Shown: positions 44,675-58,239, counted from the first letter of the stretch. The stretch is DNA of 64,000 nucleotides from a candidate division LCP-89 bacterium B3_LCP (GCA_005223185.1 NJBN01000005.1:242668-306667); one strand, 5' to 3'. The notes: generated by a model from the letters alone, not told the origin. Made by a program: numbers and translations.

Positions 44675-46990
44675 ATGAGAAAAATCATACGGATGCCGGA
44701 GGACATTCGAGTGGTTCCGGGGATCCTTTTAGCGCTGATAATCTGGGTCAGCGTTCAGGCTGCAACCCTACAGAATCTGCGCTTCGGTATAACTGAAAAG
44801 CGATCCCGTTTAGTTTACCAACTCGACAATCTCTCCCCTTATGAAATCGATTTCGATAAATCCACAGTGCGCATCACGTTTGAATCGCTAACAATCAACT
44901 ATGATCAACTCGATGCTGCTAAGCGCAACCGCGGCGGGATGTTCGCAGATTTTTCCTACAGTGAACAAAACGGAAAGGTACTGTTTGAGATAACTGCTTC
45001 GGAAGCATTCCACATAAGATACTTTGAACTTACCGATCCAGATCGGCTGGTGGTCGATCTGTATCCTCGAAAACCGGCTCCTGTCACAACCACTCCGAAG
45101 ATAAAAGATAAACCTAACTACGAGAGCAAGCAGGAAACATTAGCAGCAAAACCCACAACCTCAGAGGAAGTTGTACTGGATCAGCCCGCTGACACTTTGC
45201 AGGCTGAAGAAGAAACGGCAATGCATGCCACTGAATCATCCGTTCCTGATCAAGAGCAAGAAACCCCACAGACACCACCTCCAGACGTCCAATCACAAAA
45301 AGGGCAAGGCGCGCCAGGTTGGTTGTACATAGGGCTGCCGATAGTTATCGTTATTCTGTTGATTATCGGATTTACAGCGCTACGACGGGCCAAGCGCGAT
45401 GAACCTAAAGAAGAAGCCGAACTTGAAACCGAAGAGGAATGGTCGTACAGCGGCGATAGATTCCGCAAGTTACTCCAGATAGATCGTTCACTTGAACCAG
45501 CCGAACCTGACGTGATCGATGAAGGTCACGAAGGAGATGGAGAAGTAGTTGGCAACCCTGAAGCGGAACCGCGATCGCCTGAAGAAGATATAGAGAGGGA
45601 CGATAAGGACGATAAACTCAAAGAAAAGGATGATCAAGAGGAACACACAGAATCTGAAGAAACGGTTAAGGAATCCACTCCTGCTGAGGAAGATATTTCT
45701 GAACCTGCTAAACTCGAAGAAACAGATGAAAAAATCTCAGAGGATGTAGAAGCGGGAGATCAAAGCAGAGAAAAGGATATTCCGGAACAGCGGAAACCTG
45801 TGGATTCTTCAGTCGAGGAACCTGAGACTGAAACCGAAGAGAAATCAGCAGAGGAGACGTCAGAAGCTGCTAAAAAACCGACAAAAGATGACACTACCGC
45901 TGAGCCAAAAGACACTGAGAAAACCGACGGCGATGAAGCGCCAGTCAGGATTCAGTTTTTCGATGGAGAGGATAAACCTGAAGAATCGGTTTCTGTTAAA
46001 AATACAGCAGATAAACCACCTTCGGGTCGTCGTGTAGTCGATGCTGGTGAAGCCATTTTAGATATCGATAAAGGCGCAGTCCAGTGGCCCATTCATATCC
46101 TGGATGGAGAGCGCACCGGACGCATAATGGTAATTGACGATGAAGTTGAGATTGTCAGCTTTCTTCAGGAGTATCTGGAAAGTGAAAACTATGATGTACT
46201 GGGACTGACAGATGGGAGGGAAGCAATTGGAATATTCAGCAAATGGCATCCGGATTTAGTCATCACGGATGTGGTTATGCCCGGTTTATCGGGTATAAAT
46301 CTGGTGGAGAAAATCCGTGAAAACCACTACCTGGATAAAGTTATCTTCTTAAGCGGGAGGACTGAAAAAGATAACGTTGCTAAATCGTTCCCTGATGAAC
46401 TGGAAAATGGACAATTTGAATTCTTCCGCAAACCGCTTTCGTTGGTGCAGATTGGGGGGCGTATAAGGGATTACTTCAGCACTGCTCAGGAGATACTCTA
46501 CTTAAACATAGAGAACCCTGATAATTTCGAAGAAATATTGGAGCCTTTAAACCCGCATCAATTAGTACCACTGCAGCAATTTCTCTGGGATAAGATCTTC
46601 GAAATATCGGCAAATATTTTGGGACGACGCATTGAACCGTACTTCATCACCGACCGGATGGAACCACCCGCCAATTATATGCATCGCATGGGATGTCAGG
46701 AGAGAGAGGATTATTGTATCGCCAACATCTGCTTTGGATCCAACCCGGTGTGCGCGGCAGGGAAACTGCGCGGTGAAATCGAAGTGATGCGTCAAATCTT
46801 AACAGAATTCCGGAAGGAGTATTTAGAATCGGTTAAAGATCAATCTGAAAATGAAGGGGATTCCGGCAATCCCAGCAGTGGAAATGATGCGACTGAACCA
46901 ACATCGCCAGCGACAACACCTGAAAAAGAAACTGACAGCCCACCACCGAGGCAGTCACTGGATCGACCGGAAGTCATTCGTAAACGATAA
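44675..46990 (+). CDS. AMIN domain-membrane helix-response receiver fusion protein
   Basis: A 771-residue protein of unusual build. A signal sequence (about 15-32) is followed by an AMIN-like domain (about 33-130: LQNLRFGITEKRSRLVYQ, FELTDPDRLVVDLY), which elsewhere binds cell wall or secretin partners. A linker leads to one membrane helix near 225-242 (IGLPIVIVILLIIGFTAL). A very acidic, Glu/Lys-rich stretch of about 200 residues follows, then a response-regulator receiver domain (about 485-610: MVIDDE, phospho-Asp in LVITDVVMPG, FLSGR, FRKP). The last part has four cysteines in CQEREDYCIANIC and NPVC, a possible metal site. It would carry an outside-bound AMIN domain and a phosphorylatable receiver inside. 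No kinase gene is adjacent. Confidence 0.82.
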   Translation: MRKIIRMPEDIRVVPGILLALIIWVSVQAATLQNLRFGITEKRSRLVYQLDNLSPYEIDFDKSTVRITFESLTINYDQLDAAKRNRGGMFADFSYSEQNGKVLFEITASEAFHIRYFELTDPDRLVVDLYPRKPAPVTTTPKIKDKPNYESKQETLAAKPTTSEEVVLDQPADTLQAEEETAMHATESSVPDQEQETPQTPPPDVQSQKGQGAPGWLYIGLPIVIVILLIIGFTALRRAKRDEPKEEAELETEEEWSYSGDRFRKLLQIDRSLEPAEPDVIDEGHEGDGEVVGNPEAEPRSPEEDIERDDKDDKLKEKDDQEEHTESEETVKESTPAEEDISEPAKLEETDEKISEDVEAGDQSREKDIPEQRKPVDSSVEEPETETEEKSAEETSEAAKKPTKDDTTAEPKDTEKTDGDEAPVRIQFFDGEDKPEESVSVKNTADKPPSGRRVVDAGEAILDIDKGAVQWPIHILDGERTGRIMVIDDEVEIVSFLQEYLESENYDVLGLTDGREAIGIFSKWHPDLVITDVVMPGLSGINLVEKIRENHYLDKVIFLSGRTEKDNVAKSFPDELENGQFEFFRKPLSLVQIGGRIRDYFSTAQEILYLNIENPDNFEEILEPLNPHQLVPLQQFLWDKIFEISANILGRRIEPYFITDRMEPPANYMHRMGCQEREDYCIANICFGSNPVCAAGKLRGEIEVMRQILTEFRKEYLESVKDQSENEGDSGNPSSGNDATEPTSPATTPEKETDSPPPRQSLDRPEVIRKR

Positions 46991-47102
46991 TATCATTACA
47001 GCAAACGCTTAGTTAGAAATAAGTTTGGTTGACACGCCTGCAAATTTCAGAATCAATCAACTCAAAGGGATAACTTATTTAAGCAGATAACCACAGTAAA
47101 AA

Positions 47103-50349
<3,247 letters not shown>

Positions 50350-50420
50350 TTACAAGTGATAATCAGCGCGGCTTGAAATATGCAAATTGATGAAATTGGC
50401 TTTATAGAATATCGCCAGGC

Positions 50421-50459
50421 AATCCTCCCGGGCATAAAGGCGATTCGGGAGGTTTTTCT
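50421..50459 (+). terminator. Terminator of the kdsB-pyrG-kdsA operon
   Basis: The stem CCTCCCG (50424-50430) with CGGGAGG (50446-50452) is followed by five T. Confidence 0.85.
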
Positions 50460-50482
50460 TTAGCCGGCGGCTGAATAACTCT

Positions 50483-51634
50483 ATGACTGTCTATAACAAA
50501 GATTTGAAGGAATCATCACCACTAGCGATCATCCTATCCTGGGCGGCGCTCATCGGCTGGGTGGGGTTCATCTACGCGACCTTAGGAACGGTCCCCACAT
50601 GGCGTGAATTTTTACAGGATCGTTACGGTGAAGGTATCTTCGGAACGATCACTTATTTTGCTGCCGGCATTTGTTTGGTCGCAATTCTTTTTTACATGCT
50701 ATTTGGCAGAAAAGAGAGAAAGTTCTTTCCATATATTGTATTGGTGCTGGTAATGCTGTTTTTACGCTATACCATGCGCCACTGGATCACCATACCAGTG
50801 GAACAGATACATTTCATTGAATACGGTATGGTGGGTTTCTTAGCTTTTAACGCTCTGAGGTATCACTTGAGCGGATGGGCATTGATCACAGCGGCATTAT
50901 TCATAGCTTATTTCTTCGGTATGATCGATGAGTGCATCCAGGGATTACTGGAGAACCGGGTTGGTGAACAGAGGGACATGTACTGGAACGGGCTGGCTGC
51001 TGCACTGGTGCTGGTGATCGTTGCATTTTCAATAAAACCTAAAGTCATCTTCCATAAGTGCGGTTTCAGGGAAGCCCGCATACACCTGCTGATTGTGGCT
51101 TTATGTCTGCCGATACAGGGTTATTTCAACAGCACCTTTGCACAGTTTGGGTATCTGATCGAAGATGACGCTTTAGCAGTTGTCTTCAGATCACGGCTTG
51201 ACGTAGAAAGACTTAAGCTCTATGATGACAACTTAGACCATTTTAAGCAAGACATTGCCCCACGAATTGGTAAAGAGAGGATGAATACTCTGCTGGGAGA
51301 TATGCACGACAAGATCCATGAAGAGGTAACGGTTCATTCCTTCCGCAGGTTCTATCACGGAATCAGGGGTAATTATCCGGTGGCGTACAAGGAAAGCCTC
51401 ATACTTTCGCATTATTTCCCGCAATTTATCAGCGGGACTTCTTTGGATTGGCCGCGCGGAAAAATCAAAGAACTCCAGGATAAAATCGGCAACCTGGTCA
51501 ACAGCACATATTATTCGCCGGTAGCCGAACATCTGATCACAAAATTCACGCAACTGCAGATGTGGTTCGTGATCATTATGTTGGAAATATTTATACTCAT
51601 ATTAATTGCAAGATCCTTCCGAAAAAACCAATGA
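50483..51634 (+). CDS. VanZ-like membrane protein with long C-terminal extension
   Basis: A 383-residue protein. Residues 1-185 contain about five membrane helices and the VanZ pattern: the conserved helix with EQIHFIEYGMVGFLAFNAL, then GMIDECIQGLLENRVGEQRDMYWNGLAAAL. VanZ-type proteins are small membrane proteins, one of which gives low-level teicoplanin resistance; most are uncharacterised. After a further membrane segment, about residues 200-355 form a soluble, mostly helical region, and a last helix (residues 358-376) anchors the C-terminus. The extension is unusual. A gap of 33 bases separates it from the next gene, a secreted protein. Confidence 0.82.
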   Translation: MTVYNKDLKESSPLAIILSWAALIGWVGFIYATLGTVPTWREFLQDRYGEGIFGTITYFAAGICLVAILFYMLFGRKERKFFPYIVLVLVMLFLRYTMRHWITIPVEQIHFIEYGMVGFLAFNALRYHLSGWALITAALFIAYFFGMIDECIQGLLENRVGEQRDMYWNGLAAALVLVIVAFSIKPKVIFHKCGFREARIHLLIVALCLPIQGYFNSTFAQFGYLIEDDALAVVFRSRLDVERLKLYDDNLDHFKQDIAPRIGKERMNTLLGDMHDKIHEEVTVHSFRRFYHGIRGNYPVAYKESLILSHYFPQFISGTSLDWPRGKIKELQDKIGNLVNSTYYSPVAEHLITKFTQLQMWFVIIMLEIFILILIARSFRKNQ

Positions 51635-51667
51635 AATAGATTGTGGACTGAAATAACGGGTGATTCT

Positions 51668-54394
51668 ATGCGATGGAAAGCGGGAATATATCTACTTATA
51701 CTGATAGTGGGTTCAAGCAACTTAGCATCTTCGCAGGGCAAAGAGGACTGGCCTCCGTTCGATCCTAAGAACCCTCCCAGAGGCATAGACATTTCCAACA
51801 TTGCCAGAACCAACCGGACACACCGTAAGGGTAACCTGTGGCTGACCGTTACTAACTGGGGATTCATAGGTAATTTCACGCAGGCTTCCACGCGGGCGTT
51901 CGATGATCCGGAATACCCCGGGTTGTGGGCTCCGCAGTGCGAATACCCGGGTAATTCGGATACCCAGTACCTCTACCAGGGTGGATTTTGGGTTGGCGCA
52001 CTGGTGGAAGAGGGGGGATTTTCGTTCCCGCGCGTTTCTATCGGAACTGCAGGTTGGGTGGAAGGACATGAATTTCAGCCGGGTGAAATGAGCGGTACTC
52101 CCATAGAAGAGCACGGGATTTTGGAGAGATCAACCATACCCAATTCGTATAACCGGTTAGGCGAATATATCTACTCTGACGATGCTATCGGTGAACAGGA
52201 TTTCATTGCAGTATATGCGGATACGTTAACTGAATCCTTCTGGGTGCAGGGTGACGCTATCGATGGACCTCATTTCCCCTTGGGCATCCGCATCGAACAG
52301 CGATCATATTCCTGGTCGTACAACTACGCTCAGGAATTCATATTGATAGATTACACCGTTGAGAACATCGCCTCGAATTTCCTCAAAAACCTGTACATCG
52401 GTTACTACATGGATTGCGACGTGGGGTCAGAGAATGAGAGCAGGCGTATGGATGATGATATATGCGGTTTTCAGAGATGGTATTATTACGACCGCATCCT
52501 GTCCAACGGTTCCACAGTGCCGGATTCATTGATCATCAACACTGCCTGGACGTCAGATAACGATGGGCGTCCCGTAGAGGAGACCTCAGGAACTGATTTT
52601 ACCTGCCCAGCGGTAACGGGCGTTCGCGTCGTAAGGGCTCCGAATCCGAGGCTGCGCACCTCTTTCAACTGGTGGATTCGCAATCCCAATCCTGATCTGG
52701 ATTACGGTCCGGCATGGGCGGATGATGGAGCTATTGGCGATTGGACAAGTACCTGGGGGACGCCCGTGGGTGATGCCAGAAAGTACTTCGTTCTGGCAAA
52801 CGGAGAGTTCGATTTTGATCAGGTTTACGTCAACGATGCCCAGTGGATACAGGAAAATCCGCAGTTGATTTACGATCCGGAAAATCCGGGGATCGTCATC
52901 GAAACGCACGATTGGAAGATAGAGCCCGACGACACTTATGCAACCGATATTGCCAATGGATATGACACTCGTTACATGATTTCCTGGGGACCCCTGGGAA
53001 TATACGATCATACGGATGCACAGGGGAATTTAGTCTATCGCTTGAATCCGGGCGAGAAGTTCCACATGACGGTTGCCTATGTAGCCGGAGCTAATTTTCA
53101 CACCGAACAGTTACCCCAGAACGATCCGGACAACATCAACCCTGATAATTTCAACTTCGCCACTCTCCGCTACAACGCTGCCTGGGCGGCAAAGGTTTAC
53201 GATAACGAGATGATAGACACCAACGGCGATGGCTGGTACGGCGAGGACGTGGGAGAGGATGGACTCTATGCACCCAACGAGGGTGATCCAGTATATTACT
53301 TCGGCGAGTTTAAAGGTTTTTACCCGGGACCAGATGAAGGTGAACGCAATGGCAGACTCGATCTGGGCGAAGATGAACTTTTTCGACCGGAATTCATCTA
53401 TGATGAACGCTACGGGGAGATGAATTTGGGATACACGCGTTTTAATGGCGTCTTAGATCCCGGCGATGGTATTCCCGATTTCAAAGGTCCTCCCCCACCC
53501 CCAATCCCGGAACTATCTTATGAACTGACCGAACATGACGTAATTCTGCGCTGGAAAAACAACGCCGAAGATCCTGGTTATTACGACCCTTTCTCTGGTA
53601 CGCAGGATTTCGAAGGATACCGCGTTTACCTGTCAAATTCCGGCCTGGAGAACGATTTCAGCATCTTAACGGATTTTGATTTAGTGGATTTTGCTTACTT
53701 TTCTGCCACTGACTCGCTGGTAACCATTCCTGACAGCCGCACCAACGCCCCACCGGATACCTCCATCGCCTCGCAGACATACTACCGGAAACCATTCGGG
53801 CAGAACACCGGCTTAGAAGCGATAATGGAAACGGATTCGACGTATGTTTTTCACATAATAAACGCGCCGCCCTGCTTCCCTCGGTATTATGCAGTCTGCG
53901 CTTACGATTACGGCGATCCGCGATCAGGTACGGAACCATTAGAAACTGCTCGAAATGCCAATGCGGTCTATGCGGCTCCTGCTGGAAATCCCGAACTTGA
54001 TGTCACCGTTGTTCCCAATCCCTACCGTGCTTATGTGAACTACACTCAGCAGTATTCAGGTGGGCTCTCCTGGGAAAATCAGAATGATGGGACGCCTGAT
54101 TTTTTCCCTCAGACCGACCGCCGCATAGAATTCATCAACCTGCCGGCTGAATGTCTGATAAGAGTTTATACCATAGGCGGCGATTTAGTGCAGATCATCC
54201 CCCATTCATCTTCTACAGTCAACCCCATTGGTGATCCTAACCTGCAATGGGTGAGTCTGAGTTCCGAAGGCTGGGATTTAAACACTCGCAACGGGCAGCA
54301 GATCGTCAGCGGGATTTACCTCTTCAGCGTTGAAGACTTAACACCTGATAACATGGGACAGATTAAGGCAGGCAAGTTTGTGGTGATTAGATGA
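51668..54394 (+). CDS. Large secreted protein of FCB-group type, function unknown
   Basis: The ATG at 51668 follows GGGTGAT and opens a signal peptide (MRWKAGIYLLILIVGSSNLASSQ), giving 908 residues. The mature part is rich in Asp, Asn, Tyr, Trp and Gly, with repeated EF-hand-like acidic turns (DTNGDGWYGEDVGEDGLY). Near residues 620-700 there is a fibronectin-type strand set. The C-terminal about 80 residues form a short sorting-like domain (VVPNPYRAYVNYTQ...GDLVQIIPHS...GIYLFSVED) ending KFVVIR. Proteins of this pattern are common in candidate FCB phyla. Calcium binding at the acidic turns is likely; the role is unknown. The stop overlaps the next gene by four bases. Confidence 0.8.
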   Translation: MRWKAGIYLLILIVGSSNLASSQGKEDWPPFDPKNPPRGIDISNIARTNRTHRKGNLWLTVTNWGFIGNFTQASTRAFDDPEYPGLWAPQCEYPGNSDTQYLYQGGFWVGALVEEGGFSFPRVSIGTAGWVEGHEFQPGEMSGTPIEEHGILERSTIPNSYNRLGEYIYSDDAIGEQDFIAVYADTLTESFWVQGDAIDGPHFPLGIRIEQRSYSWSYNYAQEFILIDYTVENIASNFLKNLYIGYYMDCDVGSENESRRMDDDICGFQRWYYYDRILSNGSTVPDSLIINTAWTSDNDGRPVEETSGTDFTCPAVTGVRVVRAPNPRLRTSFNWWIRNPNPDLDYGPAWADDGAIGDWTSTWGTPVGDARKYFVLANGEFDFDQVYVNDAQWIQENPQLIYDPENPGIVIETHDWKIEPDDTYATDIANGYDTRYMISWGPLGIYDHTDAQGNLVYRLNPGEKFHMTVAYVAGANFHTEQLPQNDPDNINPDNFNFATLRYNAAWAAKVYDNEMIDTNGDGWYGEDVGEDGLYAPNEGDPVYYFGEFKGFYPGPDEGERNGRLDLGEDELFRPEFIYDERYGEMNLGYTRFNGVLDPGDGIPDFKGPPPPPIPELSYELTEHDVILRWKNNAEDPGYYDPFSGTQDFEGYRVYLSNSGLENDFSILTDFDLVDFAYFSATDSLVTIPDSRTNAPPDTSIASQTYYRKPFGQNTGLEAIMETDSTYVFHIINAPPCFPRYYAVCAYDYGDPRSGTEPLETARNANAVYAAPAGNPELDVTVVPNPYRAYVNYTQQYSGGLSWENQNDGTPDFFPQTDRRIEFINLPAECLIRVYTIGGDLVQIIPHSSSTVNPIGDPNLQWVSLSSEGWDLNTRNGQQIVSGIYLFSVEDLTPDNMGQIKAGKFVVIR

Positions 54395-54876
54395 CGGACA
54401 AATCGAACAGGATGATCACCTATCAATGGTACACTTTCGATCAGTTAAACGTGGAAGCGCTCTACCAGATTCTGTCAATGCGCCAGGATATATTTATCGT
54501 GGAACAAAACTGTGTTTACCGGGATATAGACCATCTTGATCAATCCGCCTGGCATCTGGTAGGAAGGGATACTGATGAAAACGTGGTGGGATACCTTCGT
54601 GTACTACCACCGGGAAAGCGATTTGCCGAACCTGCTATCGGACGCGTGACTACCGCTCATGACGAACGGAAAAAGGGTATCGGAGAGGAGCTTATGCGCA
54701 GAGGAATTGAGAAAGCAGAAAAGCTCTTTCCGGGATCTGCCATTCGTCTTTCCGCGCAGGTGGCTGCCACCGGATTGTACGAACGCTGTGGTTTTTCGTC
54801 AGTGGGTAAGCCATACGACGAGGATGGTATTCCGCACATCGAAATGGTGAGGATACCATCTGGAGATCTGGGGTAA
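54391..54876 (+). CDS. ElaA-like GNAT acetyltransferase
   Basis: A 161-residue protein of the ElaA type: the N-terminal MRQDIFIVEQNCVYRDIDHLDQ, a typical ElaA segment, then LRVLPPG, IGRVTTAHDERKKGIGEELMRRGI (the acetyl-CoA loop R-K-K-G-I-G) and LYERCGFSSVGKPYDEDGIPHIEM. The natural substrate of ElaA is not known. The ATG overlaps the stop of the secreted-protein gene (ATGA). Confidence 0.93.
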   Translation: MTDKSNRMITYQWYTFDQLNVEALYQILSMRQDIFIVEQNCVYRDIDHLDQSAWHLVGRDTDENVVGYLRVLPPGKRFAEPAIGRVTTAHDERKKGIGEELMRRGIEKAEKLFPGSAIRLSAQVAATGLYERCGFSSVGKPYDEDGIPHIEMVRIPSGDLG

Positions 54877-54898
54877 CAGACAGTATTAGCGAATTATC

Positions 54899-55729
54899 AT
54901 GAGTCGTAAATCTTCATTATTGTGGGTATTGTTCTGGATCAGCACGGCGCTTGCCTTCAATGCAGGAGTGTGGTATTTTTACGGACAGCAGAAAGCTCTG
55001 GAATTCTTCACAGGTTACCTGATTGAATATTCCCTTTCCGTAGATAATCTGTTCGTCTTCATCATGATCTTTTCATACTTTGGCGTCGATGACAAGCAGC
55101 AGCATAAAGCTTTAAACTGGGGAATCGCGGGCGCTATCGTCTTTCGTATGATTTTCATTCTCTTCGGGATCACTCTAATACATTATTTTCATCAGATTAT
55201 TTACATCTTCGGCGTCCTGCTGTTGTGGAGCGCCTATACGATGGCGTTTTCGAAGAACAAGGATATACAACCTGATAAGATTCCGCTGGTGCGCTGGTGC
55301 CGCAAGATAATCCCGGTTACCAAGGATTACCATGGTGACCGCTTTTTCACCAGATCGGCGGCGGGACTTTGCGCCACGCCGCTTCTCATCGTAGTCCTGG
55401 TAGTGGAAAGTTCCGACATCATGTTCGCCATAGATTCCATCCCTGCGATTCTGTCGATAACCCAGGATCCGTTCATAGTGATCAGTTCCAACATATTCGC
55501 CATACTGGGTCTTCGATCTTTGTATTTTGCATTAGCGGGCGTTATGAGGTTGTTCCGTTTCCTCAAGCAGGGCGTGGCAGTGATTTTGGCATTCGTGGGC
55601 GTCAAGATGCTGTTGATGGACATCTTCCATGTGCCGACATTTACTTCCCTCCTGGTCATCGTAAGTCTGTTGACTATATCTGTACTATCGTCGGTGATAT
55701 GGAAGCAGAATGCGATTGGGTCTAAGTAG
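54899..55729 (+). CDS. TerC/Alx family integral membrane protein
   Basis: A 276-residue protein with about seven membrane helices. The family's two acidic motifs are seen: EYSLSVDNLFVFIMIFSYF in the second helix and VVLVVESSDIMFAIDSIPAI later. TerC/Alx proteins are linked to manganese export, tellurite resistance and metalation of exported proteins. It is the last gene of its run; the ribosome site is weak. Repeats follow immediately. Confidence 0.94.
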   Translation: MSRKSSLLWVLFWISTALAFNAGVWYFYGQQKALEFFTGYLIEYSLSVDNLFVFIMIFSYFGVDDKQQHKALNWGIAGAIVFRMIFILFGITLIHYFHQIIYIFGVLLLWSAYTMAFSKNKDIQPDKIPLVRWCRKIIPVTKDYHGDRFFTRSAAGLCATPLLIVVLVVESSDIMFAIDSIPAILSITQDPFIVISSNIFAILGLRSLYFALAGVMRLFRFLKQGVAVILAFVGVKMLLMDIFHVPTFTSLLVIVSLLTISVLSSVIWKQNAIGSK

Positions 55730-55734
55730 AGAAT

Positions 55735-56225
55735 TGCTGCGTCCGGGACATCCCCTTGAGGGCCCCTTCGGGGAAGCTGTCCCGGCCACCCAATCACTTT
55801 AACGGCAGGGTCGCATGCTTCTGGTTCCGCTTTAGCGGAAACGAAGCATGTGCTACCAGCGCCCAGCGCTGAAGCACTGGGCTACGGATATAAGAAGCCC
55901 CCTGAAGGAGGCTAAGGATTACTAATTGTTGCGGCAGGGTGGCCAGACTTTTCAGGATCGGATTTCAAGTAAAAGATAAAATTCCCCCAGAATAAATTCT
56001 GGGGCTTAAACTGGTCGAGATCACTGAAGTGATCATCCTGCTATTAATGTCTTTAGACATTTTGTACAGTTTCAGCCTCAGGCCTCAGCCTGGGGCGACC
56101 AGATAGCATGCCCCGTCTCTGCGAGCCAGGGGCATGCCACCCGTCGGTGCAAAATCATCCGGGAATAAATTCCCGGACTAATACAATGCTGTCCCACTGA
56201 AGTGGGACGCTCATGAAGTGTTCAT
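55735..56225. repeat. Repeat-dense intergenic region
   Basis: No gene. From left to right: CCGGGACATCCCCTTGAGGG...GGCTGTCCCGG (55742-55787); GCATGCTTCTGG...GAAGCATGTGC (55813-55853); CAGCGCTGAAGCACTGGGCTACGG with CCCCCTGAAGGAGGC (55862-55915); and shorter stems at 55980-56010 and 56090-56140. The second and third elements recur in the same order at 57488-57596 and 58316-58426. Confidence 0.7.
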
Positions 56226-56294
56226 CGCGCCTTGATGGAGCGTGATCTAGCGCCGTATAAAAAGTTTCAAGATAATACAATCAGGAGCATTTCC

Positions 56295-57479
56295 ATGTAT
56301 GGTAAGATGAAAGATTTCCTCGTTAAGGAAATTTCAGGGATAAGAGAATCGGGGTTGTACAAGGAAGAGAGGATTATTCAATCGCCGCAAGGTGCGGGTC
56401 TCAAAGTGAAGGGTAAGGAAGTTCTGAATTTCTGCGCCAATAATTACTTAGGGCTGTCATCGCACCCGAAGGTGATAGAAGCCGCGCACAAAACGCTGGA
56501 TGAATGGGGTTTCGGGATGTCCTCGGTTCGTTTTATTTGCGGTACGCAGGAGATACACAAGCAATTAGAACGAAAAATAGCGGATTTCCTGCAGATGGAA
56601 GATGCCATCCTCTACGCTGCCTGTTTTGACGCTAATGGGGGCGTGTTCGAGCCGTTCCTGTCCGAAGATTGTGCGGTGATCACCGATGCCTTGAATCACG
56701 CTTCCATCATTGACGGCATCCGCTTGACCAAAGCGAAGCGTTTCATTTACAAACATGCTGACATGGAAGATCTGGAAGGGAAACTCAAAGAGGCTCAATC
56801 TTCCAAATTCCGTCTGGTGGCTACCGATGGAGTTTTTTCCATGGATGGGGATATTGCTAAACTGAAAGATATCTGCTCTTTGGCTGAGAAGTACGATGCG
56901 CTGGTTCTGGTCGATGATTCGCACGCGACTGGTTTTATGGGCAAAACTGGACGGGGCACGCCGGAGCATTGTGGAGTCATGGACCGCGTCGATCTGATAA
57001 CCACTACTTTCGGGAAGGCGCTGGGCGGGGCTTCTGGCGGAGCGACCATCGGGCATGCAGAGATGATCGAACTCCTGCGCCAACGCAGCCGTCCCTATCT
57101 CTTCTCCAATACGCTGGTTCCCGCTGTAGTAGGCGCCACTATAGCTGTACTGGATATGCTGTCAGAAACAACCGAACTGCGGGATAAGCTGGAATCCAAC
57201 ACCAGCTATTTCCGCGAAAGAATGACTAACCTTGGATATGAAATTAGACCCGGCATTCACCCCATTGTGCCGATAATGCTCTATGATGCCAAACCTGCAG
57301 TTGAACTGGCTTCGAAACTGCTGGATGAGGGTATCTATGTGATTGCTTTTTCATTTCCTGTGGTGCCCAAAGGTCAGGCGCGCATACGGGTGCAGGTTTC
57401 AGCGGGTCATGAGAGAGAGCATCTGGATCGTGCATTGGAAGCGTTTGGGAAGGTGGGGAAGGAATTGGGGGTGGTGTAG
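56295..57479 (+). CDS. kbl: Glycine C-acetyltransferase (2-amino-3-ketobutyrate CoA ligase)
   Basis: The ATG at 56295 is eight bases after AGGAG and matches the usual family N-terminus; the frame is open further upstream but without a site. This gives 394 residues of a fold-type I PLP enzyme, with [16 protein letters not shown], the CoA-contact region, [16 protein letters not shown] and the PLP lysine in [14 protein letters not shown]. It joins glycine and acetyl-CoA or the reverse in threonine breakdown. The usual partner tdh (threonine dehydrogenase) is not in the window. Close relatives such as 8-amino-7-oxononanoate synthase are less likely, given the KBL-like start. Confidence 0.94.
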   Translation: MYGKMKDFLVKEISGIRESGLYKEERIIQSPQGAGLKVKGKEVLNFCANNYLGLSSHPKVIEAAHKTLDEWGFGMSSVRFICGTQEIHKQLERKIADFLQMEDAILYAACFDANGGVFEPFLSEDCAVITDALNHASIIDGIRLTKAKRFIYKHADMEDLEGKLKEAQSSKFRLVATDGVFSMDGDIAKLKDICSLAEKYDALVLVDDSHATGFMGKTGRGTPEHCGVMDRVDLITTTFGKALGGASGGATIGHAEMIELLRQRSRPYLFSNTLVPAVVGATIAVLDMLSETTELRDKLESNTSYFRERMTNLGYEIRPGIHPIVPIMLYDAKPAVELASKLLDEGIYVIAFSFPVVPKGQARIRVQVSAGHEREHLDRALEAFGKVGKELGVV

Positions 57480-57487
57480 GAAAAGGG

Positions 57488-57655
57488 GTGGCATGCTTCT
57501 GGTTCCGTTTCAGCGGGAACGAAGCATGTGCTGCCGTCCGGCGCTTAAGCACCGGCCTACGGATATAAATAAATCCCCCTGAAGGGGGCTTCTCCGATTG
57601 TTGCGTCAGGTCTTGGATCCCGCCGGGGCGGGAGGTGTGACCTGACGCTATACTG
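57488..57655. repeat. Repeat cluster after kbl
   Basis: The order GCATGCTTCTGG...GAAGCATG, CGGCGCTTAAGCACCGG...CCCCCTGAAGGGGGC, then GTCAGGTCTTGGATCCCGCC...GGTGTGACCTGAC. The last block returns at 59451-59509. Confidence 0.7.
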
Positions 57656-57716
57656 AAAACATTCTCAGACAGACTGGGGACACACGACAACACAAAATCT
57701 TGAAGGAGGAACAAGT

Positions 57717-58082
57717 ATGAGTAATCAGTATCTTAATGATGCTGGAGATATTGATTGGAGTAAACTAACAATCGATCTCAACATCGAAAAAATCATGAAA
57801 AGATATGCTAACGCCGATAAAGTCCGAAAATGGCGAAAGATGAATCTTCCTCAACAGTTCGATAGTTTAATTGAGCTTTACGTCCATGAATATGAACCAA
57901 AACGCTCTTTTATACTTCGATTGGAAAATTGGATAATCTATGGTTATCGTTATGGCGCAGGAAAAAGGTTCAGTTGCAGATCAGTATGTGCTGATGACTC
58001 CAGCGGGCAACCCGAAGGTAAAAAAGAAGTAAGCATCAAGTTTCCCGATTTATCCAAATTCCTTGTTCACGACTCTCATTAA
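57717..58082 (+). CDS. Small protein of unknown function
   Basis: A 121-residue soluble protein with a near-perfect ribosome site (AAGGAGG, nine bases before ATG), which supports a real gene despite its size. The sequence is mixed alpha/beta, beginning NQYLNDAGDIDWSKLTIDLN, with a basic middle (KRYANADKVRKWRKMNLPQQF). No signal peptide, membrane helix or known motif is seen. It stands between two repeat clusters. Confidence 0.65.
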   Translation: MSNQYLNDAGDIDWSKLTIDLNIEKIMKRYANADKVRKWRKMNLPQQFDSLIELYVHEYEPKRSFILRLENWIIYGYRYGAGKRFSCRSVCADDSSGQPEGKKEVSIKFPDLSKFLVHDSH

Positions 58083-58239
58083 ATGTCAGGTATCCCAAGC
58101 CTGTCTGGAATCAGCTTGATAATTTATGTGCTTCCAGGTGCCTTCACCTTGTAGAAAGTCTAAGTGTCAGGTAGGAATACCAAAAAACACAAGAAGTCAG
58201 GGATGATAACTGTTATCTTAATTAGTTAAAAACCATAAT

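Noticed and set aside
56232..56294. Upstream extension of kbl from 56232
   Set aside because: It adds residues absent from the family and lacks a ribosome site; AGGAG before 56295 decides the start.
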